Shown one piece after another: positions 1 to 6,708 of a stretch of 64,000 bases of DNA. Each line of letters starts with the position of its first letter. Position 1 is the first letter of the stretch. Origin of the DNA: Pectobacterium versatile (GTDB lineage: Bacteria; Pseudomonadota; Gammaproteobacteria; Enterobacterales; Enterobacteriaceae); the NCBI RefSeq assembly GCF_020166435.1, contig NZ_JAINZP010000019.1, positions 1 to 64,000 of the forward strand, read 5' to 3'. The notes under the pieces are model-generated. The model was not told where the DNA came from, made no database searches, and saw nothing but the letters and a program-made list of their open reading frames with translations. Position numbers and translations under genes: made by a program.

Positions 1-2
1 GC

Positions 3-167
3 CGTCGCTCAGTGGCAGAAACGGCTATGTTTCGTATCAAAACCCTGCAGGGGGGTCATCTGAGCCTGCGGGACTATGACGCGCAGGTGGGTGAAGCGGT
101 GGCGATGGTTAACGCGCTGAACCGAATGACGTTATTGGGTATGCCGCATCGCGTCCAGATCGCGTAA
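3..167 (+). pseudogene. C-terminal end of an IS5-family (IS903-like) transposase, cut by the window edge
   Basis: The frame opening at base 3 reads 54 residues to the stop at 165-167. It contains AETAMFRIK, a long amphipathic stretch and the ending NRMTLLGMPHR, which is the usual C-terminus of IS903-group DDE transposases. Only the tail is inside the window, so it is not possible to say whether the transposase is complete upstream. It is followed by a matching terminal inverted repeat, which supports the call. Confidence 0.8.
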
Positions 168-203
168 CAAGGGTTCCAGTTGGAGCCATCCTGTCGGCTG
201 ACT

Positions 204-223
204 CTGATTTATTCAACAAAGCC
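204..223 (+). mobile_element. Right terminal inverted repeat of the IS903-like element
   Basis: The 18-20 bases ending at 223 read GATTTATTCAACAAAGCC, the inverse complement of the classic IS903 end GGCTTTGTTGAATAAATC. The insertion sequence therefore ends at 223. The left end and any target duplication lie outside the window. Confidence 0.85.
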
Positions 224-391
224 TCTTTCTGATACTTCATGCGAAGAAGATGGTGGGTTAGGATACGTGGCGTGCTGCGCGTCCGTTAAGCCGAAAAATT
301 ATAGTGTATGGTGTTATTAGTACGGAAAATTATCAGAACTGCCTTATCAATATAAGGGTGATGATAAAACCAGCATACGATCGCCAAACGC

Positions 392-420
392 TTGACTTGG
401 CGTACCATTATCACTAATTT
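392..420 (+). promoter_or_regulatory. Probable promoter of the thrW tRNA
   Basis: A TTGACT -35 box (392-397) and a TAATTT -10 box (415-420) are separated by 17 bp, about 45 bp before the tRNA. A C-rich run (CACCCC) follows the -10 box, as is common in stringently controlled stable-RNA promoters. The assignment rests on consensus match and position only. Confidence 0.5.
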
Positions 421-465
421 GTCACCCCGTAGTTCACGTCTGGCTCTCGCCACGACGATCCCAAA

Positions 466-541
466 GCCGATATAGCTCAGTTGGTAGAGCAGCGCATTCG
501 TAATGCGAAGGTCGGAGGTTCGACTCCTCTTATCGGCACCA
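466..541 (+). tRNA. thrW: tRNA-Thr (anticodon CGU); attL of the integrated element
   Basis: The acceptor strands GCCGATA (466-472) and TATCGGC (531-537) pair, followed by an encoded ACCA. The anticodon loop TTCGTAA gives anticodon CGU. The D loop and T arm are canonical. The sequence corresponds to enterobacterial thrW, a frequent integration site for phages and islands. Its second T-stem pair is G515-C529, whereas the displaced copy at the far end of the island has T-A there; this is a compensatory difference. The functional tRNA therefore probably has a 3' half supplied by the element. Confidence 0.97.
493..534 (+). repeat. attL core: 42-bp direct repeat inside thrW
   Basis: The anticodon-to-acceptor part of thrW is repeated at 11613-11654. 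The first 22 bases (493-514) are identical; mismatches are at 515 and 529, which pair with each other in the T stem. Integrases of this class usually cross over in the anticodon or T-arm region of a tRNA. Confidence 0.92.
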
Positions 542-622
542 TCTTTCTTCATAAAATCATTAAATTACAGTTTCATTGTTTTGCTTTGTTCAACACTAAT
601 GTGCGTTTATGAGCGTTGTAAG

Positions 623-642
623 TGTGGCAAAATTGTGGCAAC
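623..642 (+). promoter_or_regulatory. Pair of GTGGCAA repeats, putative left integrase arm sites
   Basis: GTGGCAA occurs at 624-630 and 635-641, 11 bp apart (one helical turn). The same pair, with the same spacing and orientation, occurs at 11548-11565 beside the integrase start. Short direct repeats flanking both att sites are typical arm-type binding sites of tyrosine integrases; function here is inferred. Confidence 0.6.
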
Positions 643-769
643 AAGAAATGTTTAACTTAGCACTACAAAGTGAAACTAGTATCAGTTTGACTTCGTGTTA
701 TTATGAAATGACAACATCAAATAATTGTTTTTTATGGATTTTCTCATCATTACCACTTAATTATATGAA

Positions 770-798
770 TTGAAATTTCGCGAAATAAAGCGTATGAT
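770..798 (+). promoter_or_regulatory. Promoter of the retron RNA
   Basis: TTGAAA (770-775) and TATGAT (793-798) are separated by exactly 17 bp, predicting a start near 805, about 25-30 bases before the a1 segment of the msr-msd RNA. This is the best sigma-70 match upstream of the retron genes. Confidence 0.65.
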
Positions 799-831
799 GT
801 AAACGCTCTTTAGCGTATTGTGGATTTACCA

Positions 832-985
832 TGTTTTTGGTCAAATCTAGTTGGGCGTTGCGCCGAACTCTAATTTATTGATTACATTTACAGTTGCGGA
901 ACAAACTTTTTGAGCCGCAATCCAGTAGGTTGCGGATCAAAAAGTTTGTTCCGCGGCTACAAGTAAAGAGCCTAGACCAAGGGAT
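832..985 (+). ncRNA. Retron msr-msd RNA, type I-A (Eco7/Ec78-like)
   Basis: The region directly before the reverse transcriptase holds a long hairpin. An 18-bp perfect stem joins 896-913 to 937-954, continued after one unpaired base on each side by CCGCAA (915-920) with TTGCGG (930-935), and closed by a 9-nt loop. This is what an msd stem-loop looks like. A smaller GGCG/CGCC hairpin at 854-864 fits the msr. TTGGTC (837-842) and GACCAA (975-980) can pair as the a1/a2 ends, extendable by G-U pairs. The exact ends and the branching guanosine are not resolved by eye. Confidence 0.8.
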
Positions 986-1030
986 GGACAGGGAGGTAAG
1001 AACTCCTCGTTCATTCTTTGGTACTAGTTA

Positions 1031-2020
1031 ATGACTGGTAAACGGAACAAGCTGGTAATGAGCATCGATATCGAAACGACACTTAAAAAAGCTTACCCTG
1101 ATTTTGAAATACTTTTAAAATCAAGACCAGCTACGCATTACAAAGTATACAAAATCCCCAAGCGCACGATCGGTTATCGTATCATAGCTCAGCCTACGCC
1201 ACGAGTAAAAGCAATACAAAGTGATATAATAAAAATACTGAAAGAATATGTATATATTCACGATGCAGCTACAGCCTATGTTGATGGGAGGAATATATTA
1301 GATAACGCCAAAATACATCAGAATTCAGTTTTTTTATTGAAATTAGATTTAGTTAATTTCTTCAATAGAATTACACCTGAAATTTTATTCAAGGCATTAT
1401 CTAGACAGGGTTTACATATTTCAGATGACAATAAAAACATATTAAGACAATTTTGTTTTTGGAATCGGTCAAAGAGAAAAAATGGTGCCTTGGTTTTAAG
1501 TGTAGGAGCACCTAGCTCACCTTTTATTTCGAATGTTGTTATGAAAAGCTTCGATGAAGAGTTAACTTCTTTTTGTGAATCAAATAAAATTAACTACTCA
1601 AGATATGCAGATGACTTAACTTTCTCGACAAATGAGAGGGATGTGTTAGGGTTGGCTCATCAAAAGGTAAAAACAACACTGAGTCATTTTTTTGGCACCA
1701 GAATTATTATTAATAACAACAAAATTGTATATTCATCCAAAGCACATAATCGTCATGTTACAGGAGTGACTTTAACCAATGATAATAAGCTATCAATAGG
1801 AAGGGAAAGGAAAAGATATATATCTTCTTTAGTGTTTAAATTTAAAGAAGGCAAGCTTTCGGGTGATGATATCAACCATCTTAAAGGCTTGATTGGTTTT
1901 TCTTTTAATATTGAGCCATTGTTCATTGGAAGACTTGAAAAAAAATATGGAAAATCAACCATTAAGTCTATCAAAAAATATTCAGAAGGAGGGGTAAATG
2001 GAACAGATCTTACCGAGTAG
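1031..2020 (+). CDS. Retron reverse transcriptase (type I-A)
   Basis: This 329-residue protein copies the msd part of its cognate RNA into branched multicopy DNA. An N-terminal KVYKIPKRT...IAQP segment, LDLVNFFNRI (the first catalytic aspartate), APSSPFISN, the YADD catalytic box (near residue 193) and the retron-specific VTG motif (KAHNRHVTG, near residue 240) are all present. Several of these blocks match what I recall of retron Eco7/Ec78. ATG 1031 has a poor ribosome binding site; ATG 1058 is an alternative. The 3' end overlaps the ATPase gene by 23 bp, so the two are probably translationally coupled. Type I-A retrons defend against phage: the reverse transcriptase and its DNA hold the PtuAB effector inactive until a trigger appears. 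Confidence 0.93.
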   Translation: MTGKRNKLVMSIDIETTLKKAYPDFEILLKSRPATHYKVYKIPKRTIGYRIIAQPTPRVKAIQSDIIKILKEYVYIHDAATAYVDGRNILDNAKIHQNSVFLLKLDLVNFFNRITPEILFKALSRQGLHISDDNKNILRQFCFWNRSKRKNGALVLSVGAPSSPFISNVVMKSFDEELTSFCESNKINYSRYADDLTFSTNERDVLGLAHQKVKTTLSHFFGTRIIINNNKIVYSSKAHNRHVTGVTLTNDNKLSIGRERKRYISSLVFKFKEGKLSGDDINHLKGLIGFSFNIEPLFIGRLEKKYGKSTIKSIKKYSEGGVNGTDLTE

Positions 2021-3623
2021 GATAATCAAATTAATAAAAAAATCGGAAAGCGGCGATTTTGCTTCCTCTTACCAACTTTTTAAAATATTTGGCTCAGATG
2101 AGTACGGAGTTGATCCAGATGAAAAAATGTCTAGCCATTATAAAGAATTATCAGCCAAGCAACTCGAAGGTGGTCAACTAAGGGTTGCGGATATCCATTT
2201 GGAAAACTATAAAGGATTTGAGTCCCTGATTATGGATTTTTCCATGAAAAAAGGCTCTACAATTTTAGTAGGAAATAATGGTTGTGGAAAGTCGACGATT
2301 CTCGATGCAATCCAAAAGGGACTGACACATCTCTCCTCAAGGCTATCTACTCGCTCACATAATGGCGATGGTATCGAAAAGCATGAGCTAAAAACAGGTA
2401 AAAATTATGCATCGATAGCTATCAATTACGACTTTATGGGAGTTCGTTTTCCTATGATCATAGCTATGACTGAACCTGGTTATGAGGATAGTGCTAAAAG
2501 CAACTATAGCGGAATTAATGAGTTAGGGAATATTTTCAAAACAGCCCATTCAATCAATCCAAATGCATCTTTTCCTTTAATTGCAATGTATACAGTTGAA
2601 AGAGCGAATGACGTTTCTACTAAAGATATTGAGAATTCTGACGAAATCAAAGAAGCTCAAATCTGGGACAAATTCAAAGCATATAATAAAAGTCTTACAG
2701 GAAAAGCTGATTTTAAACTATTTTTTAGATGGTTTAAAGAATTAATAGAAATTGAAAACTCTGATAATGCTGAAATTAAAGCATTAAGAGCAGAGATTCG
2801 AGCTAAAGAAAAAGACTTAGATAATCCATTACTAAAGGCTCTCCTGGCAGAGAATAAGAATTCTGATACTACTAAAAAATTGTTAGAAGATCATGAAAAT
2901 TCCCTGAAATTTTTAAGAAGTAAATTAAATAACTATTATTCAATTAATAGTAAAACATTACACACTGTTGAAGATGCAATTTATTCTTTTCTGCCCGGAT
3001 TCAATAATCTTAAACTTCAAAGGGCACCTCTTGATCTCATAGTGGATAAAGATAATGTATCTTTAAGCGTTCTGCAATTATCACAGGGTGAGAAAACCAT
3101 TTTAGCATTAATTGCCGATATTGCTCGTAGATTGACATTATTAAACCCTAACAATGAAAAGCCTTTGGAAGGCACCGGAATTATCTTGATTGATGAAATA
3201 GACCTGCATCTGCATCCGTCATGGCAGCAAAATATTATTCCACGGCTTGAAAAAACTTTTAAGAATATTCAGTTTATAGTTACAACTCATAGCCCACAAG
3301 TTTGTCATACTATTGATAGTCAAAATATATGGTTATTAAAGAATGGCCAAAAGTTTAAGGCTCCTAAAGGAGTTAGGGGGGCAATATCTTCTTGGGTATT
3401 AGAAAATTTGTTTGAAGTTGCTCAACGACCGCCAGAAGATAAGTATACAAAGCTTTTGCAGGAATATAAGAGTTTAGTGTTTTCAGAAAAATATTCTAGT
3501 GAAGAAGCAAAAAAGCTAGGCACTACTTTATCCCGACATTTCGGTCCGGATGATGAAACCTTAGTAGAGTTAAAGCTTGAAATTGAAAAAAGAGATTGGG
3601 AGGATGATTTTGAAAAGGATTAA
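1998..3623 (+). CDS. ptuA: PtuA-like ATPase of a retron-Septu defence module
   Basis: This 541-residue protein has an ABC/SMC-like AAA fold: Walker A GNNGCGKST near residues 92-100, the signature LSQGEK near 365, Walker B IILIDEIDLHLHP near 397, and a helical, probably coiled-coil insertion (residues 245-310). This is the ATPase that pairs with an HNH nuclease in Septu and in type I-A retrons. ATG 1998 has a strong Shine-Dalgarno sequence (AAGGAGG, 1986-1992) inside the reverse transcriptase gene. Expected role: form a complex with PtuB and the retron DNA-protein particle and license the nuclease when phage is sensed. All catalytic motifs look intact. Confidence 0.92.
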   Translation: MEQILPSRIIKLIKKSESGDFASSYQLFKIFGSDEYGVDPDEKMSSHYKELSAKQLEGGQLRVADIHLENYKGFESLIMDFSMKKGSTILVGNNGCGKSTILDAIQKGLTHLSSRLSTRSHNGDGIEKHELKTGKNYASIAINYDFMGVRFPMIIAMTEPGYEDSAKSNYSGINELGNIFKTAHSINPNASFPLIAMYTVERANDVSTKDIENSDEIKEAQIWDKFKAYNKSLTGKADFKLFFRWFKELIEIENSDNAEIKALRAEIRAKEKDLDNPLLKALLAENKNSDTTKKLLEDHENSLKFLRSKLNNYYSINSKTLHTVEDAIYSFLPGFNNLKLQRAPLDLIVDKDNVSLSVLQLSQGEKTILALIADIARRLTLLNPNNEKPLEGTGIILIDEIDLHLHPSWQQNIIPRLEKTFKNIQFIVTTHSPQVCHTIDSQNIWLLKNGQKFKAPKGVRGAISSWVLENLFEVAQRPPEDKYTKLLQEYKSLVFSEKYSSEEAKKLGTTLSRHFGPDDETLVELKLEIEKRDWEDDFEKD

Positions 3624-4386
3624 TAAAACAGGAGAAGACCAATTCTTTATTGATTTTAAAACGCAGAATCCAAATGGAACTTGGGACGAATTTAGAAATC
3701 ATGAAAAAAGCGTTTTGTATAAGAGGCTCAAACAACACATTTGCAATGACCAGATGTACCTTTGTGCATATTGTGAGATAGATTTAGATCGTAAAAATGA
3801 ACATCAAATAAAAATAGAGCATTTCAAATCTAAATCTGGCTCGTTCCCCGGTGGAAGTAACTGGCATTTAGAATGGTCTAATCTCTTAGGTGTATGTCTT
3901 GGTGGTACAAATACAGGTGATAATTATGAATTACCAGCTAACTTAAGTTGCGATTCATATAAGTCACACTATGAAGATAAAAATAAAATTACTGACAAAG
4001 ACTGGACAGGTAAAATTCTCCTTCCTCTCACGCTTCCGAATGCGCACAATTTATTTAACTTTGACAAGGTCACAGGTAAGTTGCTACCTAATGAATCGTA
4101 CTGTAATAGCATAAGTATAGATGGTAAACCTGCGGTAGAAACACTAGGTATTGTTACAAAAACAATAGAAGTTTTAAATTTAAATTGTAGCAGGCTAAAT
4201 AACGCCAGAATGAAGTTGCTGTTTCACTTCAACAGTTGCGCACGAGAAAGAGATTTGAGGAAAATTCATAATTTATTGATGCAATGGAGTCAAGGTGAAC
4301 CAAAATTTTTTCAGACGACACGAGATATAATAATTCGAGAAAGTAGAATTTGCCGAGGATTGCTGGATGGAACAATAAAGTATTAG
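3604..4386 (+). CDS. ptuB: PtuB-like HNH endonuclease, retron effector
   Basis: A protein of about 260 residues with an HNH-type zinc-finger nuclease core: CAYCE, then IEHFKSKS, then a WxNLLGVC segment, followed by an alpha-helical C-terminus. It overlaps the end of the ATPase gene by 20 bp. A GGGAGG sequence abuts ATG 3604; TTG 3610 would have better spacing to it and is a realistic alternative start. In the Eco7/Ec78 family PtuAB is the toxic effector (reported to act on host tRNA), causing abortive defence. The three genes and the upstream RNA make one transcription unit. Confidence 0.9.
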   Translation: MILKRINKTGEDQFFIDFKTQNPNGTWDEFRNHEKSVLYKRLKQHICNDQMYLCAYCEIDLDRKNEHQIKIEHFKSKSGSFPGGSNWHLEWSNLLGVCLGGTNTGDNYELPANLSCDSYKSHYEDKNKITDKDWTGKILLPLTLPNAHNLFNFDKVTGKLLPNESYCNSISIDGKPAVETLGIVTKTIEVLNLNCSRLNNARMKLLFHFNSCARERDLRKIHNLLMQWSQGEPKFFQTTRDIIIRESRICRGLLDGTIKY

Positions 4387-4460
4387 AATGTGTTAAATAT
4401 GCGCAGCAGAGCAGAAAGTATTTTTCTATCACACTAAGTAATAGGTTGATAATATTCTGC

Positions 4461-4760
4461 TCATGGATTTTTTTTTCGTAAATGCATAGTTTGAAAATCA
4501 CTCCAATTCTTATGATGCTCTTGTAGATTCAGCCAAAAATAAGCATCGGTGTTTAATATATTCGAAAGAGCTAAACTTTCGGATTCTTTTATTATAGATT
4601 TATTTTTTAATATATCCATTGTTCTATTATAAGAAATGCCCATTCTGTTGGCTAACTCATATACCGACATTTTCAATGGTTTCAAAAACTCCTCCGACAG
4701 CATCTCTCCCACTGTAGTCGGCTCAGCACCTTCTGTCCTCATATCTAATTCCTTTGTCAT
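4461..4760 (-). CDS. Orphan HigA-like antitoxin / XRE regulator
   Basis: A 99-residue protein with the HigA/VapI-type layout TVGEMLSEEFLKPLKMSVYELANRMGIS, that is, a helix-turn-helix at residues 30-65. HigA antitoxins bind and repress their own promoter and neutralise a HigB RNase normally encoded just upstream. No HigB-sized reading frame precedes it on the minus strand, so it is either a stand-alone regulator or a leftover. It faces the retron operon tail to tail. Confidence 0.75.
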   Translation of the reverse strand: MTKELDMRTEGAEPTTVGEMLSEEFLKPLKMSVYELANRMGISYNRTMDILKNKSIIKESESLALSNILNTDAYFWLNLQEHHKNWSDFQTMHLRKKNP

Positions 4761-5090
4761 CTATCCAGAAACAACTTTATCATCAGTAAAGGCTTTATTC
4801 AAATAACTGTCTGAATAGTATTTACTGGATGATTCGATTTAGAGTTTTCTTTTGGTATGGAAACTCTACGCCATCTAGAGTATTAACTCTTTAAGCCAGA
4901 CCTGGCTAGCTGGACTCGAGTGCCCTTACCTAAAGCAAATCGTCAGTTGTTGCTATATCCATGCGATCTGCGTAACTAAGAGTATTCATTCTTCAATCAC
5001 ATTTTCAGTTGTGGTTATTATTCGCTTTTCATCTAAAAATTATCGTATTTTGCTGCTTATATAGGGTGGGGATATATCAGAAAATAATTT

Positions 5091-5102
5091 GTTTAGCTAA
5101 AC
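5091..5102. promoter_or_regulatory. KorA operator (OA-type), copy 1
   Basis: GTTTAGCTAAAC is the exact 12-bp palindrome bound by the IncP-1 repressor KorA. No korA gene is present in the element. A perfect 12-bp match, present twice within 180 bp and beside other IncP sites, is very unlikely to be chance. Confidence 0.85.
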
Positions 5103-5257
5103 AAATTTTTTATTTAGGGCCTAAAAGTAGTAAAATTTCGATATATCCATTGCTAATAGCGGCACATGTATTGCTATTTGAATTTAGCTGGGTTTATAAA
5201 ATACTCACTCTTATTTTAGTTGCTTACATTTTGTTTCATTTTATTTATTGCTATTTT

Positions 5258-5269
5258 GTTTAGCTAAAC
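5258..5269. promoter_or_regulatory. KorA operator (OA-type), copy 2
   Basis: A second perfect GTTTAGCTAAAC, 167 bp after the first and 25 bp before the DnaA box of the origin-like region. The promoter it would control could not be placed with confidence. Confidence 0.85.
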
Positions 5270-5293
5270 AACTTCTATTTCAAGTGTATATCT

Positions 5294-5309
5294 TGTGGAT
5301 TTATCCACA
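5294..5309. promoter_or_regulatory. DnaA box(es) of the putative oriV
   Basis: TGTGGATTTATCCACA is a near-palindrome. Its right half is the consensus DnaA box TTATCCACA (5301-5309), and the left half reads AAATCCACA on the other strand. In RK2 oriV, DnaA boxes also lie just before the iterons. Confidence 0.75.
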
Positions 5310-5359
5310 AATTCTGTTAATAAGAATGTGAGTAACTTGTGATCTATTTACTGCGTTTA

Positions 5360-5420
5360 TGACATATGAGGTGCGCTTTCATGACATATGAGGGGCACTT
5401 TCATGACATATGAGGTACGC
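5360..5420 (+). repeat. Three TrfA-type iterons at 22-bp spacing
   Basis: The repeats are TGACATATGAGGTGCGC (5360-5376), TGACATATGAGGGGCAC (5382-5398) and TGACATATGAGGTACGC (5404-5420). They fit the RK2 oriV iteron pattern TGACAN(A/T)TGAGGGGC and its roughly 22-bp periodicity, so TrfA of an IncP plasmid is the natural candidate ligand. No initiator gene is encoded in the element. Confidence 0.85.
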
Positions 5421-5681
5421 TGTTTTTTTTAAACTCATTATATAACAATGAATTAACTATTATTTTTTTGTTTTCTAACCAGATCTTTAACCATATATAA
5501 CCATAAAAACAAAAAGAATTATTAAAATCTTATTGGCGCTCAAAAAACGACCAAAAAACAAATAAATTTCAGTGAGATTTATTTCTAAGGATTTGATGTA
5601 TGTTGACAGATGTATTTCAGGTGTTAATTTTGCGGTATTCTCAATTCATAACGTTTGTTTGCAAATTTTAGCATCTAAGAT

Positions 5682-5694
5682 TTTAGCCGCTAAA
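5682..5694. promoter_or_regulatory. KorB operator (OB-type), copy 1
   Basis: TTTAGCCGCTAAA is an exact KorB operator of IncP-1 plasmids. It lies 34 bp before the start of the AlpA-like gene. A degenerate half-matching copy (TTTAGCATCTAAG) lies just upstream at 5667-5679. KorB is a ParB-family clamp that can repress from nearby or distant sites, often together with KorA. Confidence 0.85.
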
Positions 5695-5728
5695 ATATCA
5701 TAATATCTGCTGAGAGAAGAGTTCTTCG

Positions 5729-6007
5729 ATGAAATCAGTTATGCCCGAACTTATAACCGTTGAAGAGTTGGCTTTTGCGTTAAAGAAAACTGTAAAAAGT
5801 ATCCGCAGTGATGCAACGCGAAATCCTAAATGTCTTCCACCCAGATGTCGTCTTCCTGGGAATAAACGCCTTTTATGGCGTAGAGAAGATGTTAAAGACT
5901 GGATAGATAACTCCGTTGAGTTAAGGGGAGAAAATTGCGATATAGCGAAAGACGTAAATAGTCTTCAAAAAAAACGAGGCAGGCCACCAAAGAAGAAACC
6001 TAAGTAA
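5729..6007 (+). CDS. AlpA/MerR-type DNA-binding protein with AT-hook; candidate excisionase
   Basis: A 92-residue protein. Residues 5-60 (ITVEELAFALKKTVKSI...RLLWRREDVKDWID) form the winged-helix fold of AlpA-like excision factors and plasmid regulators, and the basic tail ends in an AT-hook-like RGRPPKKK. ATG 5741 is an alternative start. Because a KorB site sits in its promoter and the integrase is at the opposite end of the element, a role as recombination directionality factor or transcriptional switch is plausible. That role is inference; only the fold is visible. Confidence 0.7.
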   Translation: MKSVMPELITVEELAFALKKTVKSIRSDATRNPKCLPPRCRLPGNKRLLWRREDVKDWIDNSVELRGENCDIAKDVNSLQKKRGRPPKKKPK

Positions 6008-6048
6008 TAATAATTTTCTCGTGGTGATATTTAAACAAGTTTCCTTTC

Positions 6049-6151
6049 AGAAAACACATGCTCTGCACATAAATACTCGAGTAAGCCTGTATAAATACAT
6101 TAAGAAAACACATCGTGTACACAGGAATACACATTTCGTGCACAGATATAC
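6049..6151 (+). repeat. Direct repeats on the left flank of oriT
   Basis: A 28-bp unit starting AGAAAACACAT and ending AATAC occurs at 6049-6076 and 6103-6130. A shorter related unit (ACACAT...GTGCACAG...ATAC) runs to 6151. They occupy the place where RP4 oriT has its bent TraK-binding segment, so they may bind an accessory relaxosome protein. Confidence 0.55.
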
Positions 6152-6159
6152 AACGGCAA

Positions 6160-6296
6160 CTGTAGGGCAGGACATGTGAAGTAGGCCCACCGCTTACGCG
6201 ATGGACCTCTTCACTTCCCTTATTCGCAGCCGGGGGCTGCTCAACGGGATTCCTGCTCTGCGAGGTTGATCGGCTGCCGCCTTCTGGAGAGTTCGG
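6160..6296 (-). other. oriT: RP4/IncP-type origin of transfer (oriT)
   Basis: The top strand reads GGGCAGGACATGTGAAG (6165-6181), then GTAGGCCCAC, an arm returning to CTTCAC (6209-6214), CCCTTATTCGCAGC, and CCTGCTCTGCGAGG. Block by block this follows RP4 oriT, including the imperfect inverted repeat that TraJ binds. By analogy the nick lies on the bottom strand between TCCTG and CCC, at about 6167/6168. The leader up to traJ is also RP4-like. No relaxase gene is present, so mobilization would need TraI from a helper. Confidence 0.88.
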
Positions 6297-6650
6297 ATGA
6301 CTGATATCCCAAACAGAAAAAACTCAACACCAATCAAAGTGTATTGCCTTCCCGAAGAGAAGGCGCAAATCCAGGCTAATGCAGAAGCATCAGGGTTAAG
6401 TACTGCTAGTTTTATTCGAAAGATTGCAATGGGTTATCAGGTTGAATCCATAGTGGATATAAAGCAGGTTTTGGAGCTTAGTCGAGTAAATGGAGATCTT
6501 GGCCGACTTGGCGGATTGCTAAAATTGTGGCTGGCAAATGATCCGAGGACCGCAAATTTTTCACCATCATTGATAAAAACATTGTTGAGAAAAATAGAAT
6601 CAACTCAGCAAGAGCTGAGGAATATTATGGAGAAAATACTGGATAGATAA
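6297..6650 (+). CDS. traJ: TraJ-type relaxosome protein (IncP family)
   Basis: A 117-residue ribbon-helix-helix protein. PIKVYCLPEEK near the N-terminus and the conserved block NGDLGRLGGLLKLWL with DPRTA (residues 70-95) match RP4 TraJ, which is about 123 residues. TraJ binds the oriT inverted repeat and loads the relaxase TraI. The start ATG 6297 follows a GGAG motif (6286-6289) and the RP4-like leader. In RP4 traJ is followed by traI; here it is followed by trbJ, so the relaxase has been dropped or was never present. It is AT-richer than IncP backbone genes, suggesting long residence in an enterobacterial host. Confidence 0.93.
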   Translation: MTDIPNRKNSTPIKVYCLPEEKAQIQANAEASGLSTASFIRKIAMGYQVESIVDIKQVLELSRVNGDLGRLGGLLKLWLANDPRTANFSPSLIKTLLRKIESTQQELRNIMEKILDR

Positions 6651-6708
6651 ATTATGAGATCAACATTACTCAGAGCGCTAACTAAAAAGTTAATTTTGAG
6701 GTGACGAA

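Larger units (their letters stand above)
5294..5530. other. Putative IncP-type replication origin (oriV) without initiator gene
   Basis: The order DnaA box, iterons, then an A+T-rich stretch matches RK2 oriV. The A+T stretch (5421-5530) contains three TAACC motifs at 5476, 5488 and 5498, reminiscent of the 13-mer opening region of RK2. If functional, the excised circle would replicate only when a helper supplies TrfA. The cis-elements are seen; function is inferred. Confidence 0.7.
4761..5728. other. Non-coding control region: KorA sites, oriV-like region, KorB site
   Basis: This 968-bp stretch has no convincing gene. From left to right it holds a small inverted repeat (about 4865-4880), two KorA operators, a DnaA box, three TrfA-type iterons, an A+T-rich stretch and a KorB operator. 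A TTG-started hydrophobic frame at 5009-5263 runs through both KorA sites but has no ribosome binding site. The sub-features are listed separately. Confidence 0.85.

Noticed and set aside
286..552. Minus-strand 88-codon frame across thrW
   Set aside because: It is antisense to the tRNA gene and its promoter; its RSRTSDLRITNALLYQLSYIG segment is the usual artefact of translating a tRNA.
4229..4501. Minus-strand 90-codon frame
   Set aside because: It overlaps the ends of both ptuB and the HigA-like gene and has no family features.
4980..5020. Weak similarity of ATCACATTTTCAGTTGTGG to the retron RNA segment near 880-898 (ATTACATTTACAGTTGCGG)
   Set aside because: Only about 16 of 19 bases match and no hairpin follows, so a second msr-msd cannot be supported.
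5009..5263. Hydrophobic 84-codon frame spanning both KorA operators
   Set aside because: It starts with TTG, has no ribosome binding site, and covers two perfect operators in an AT-rich non-coding region. It is more likely chance, though a small membrane protein cannot be excluded.
5601..5618. Possible fourth iteron (TGACAGATG)
   Set aside because: Only the first nine bases fit; the GAGGGGC half is missing and the 22-bp phase is lost.
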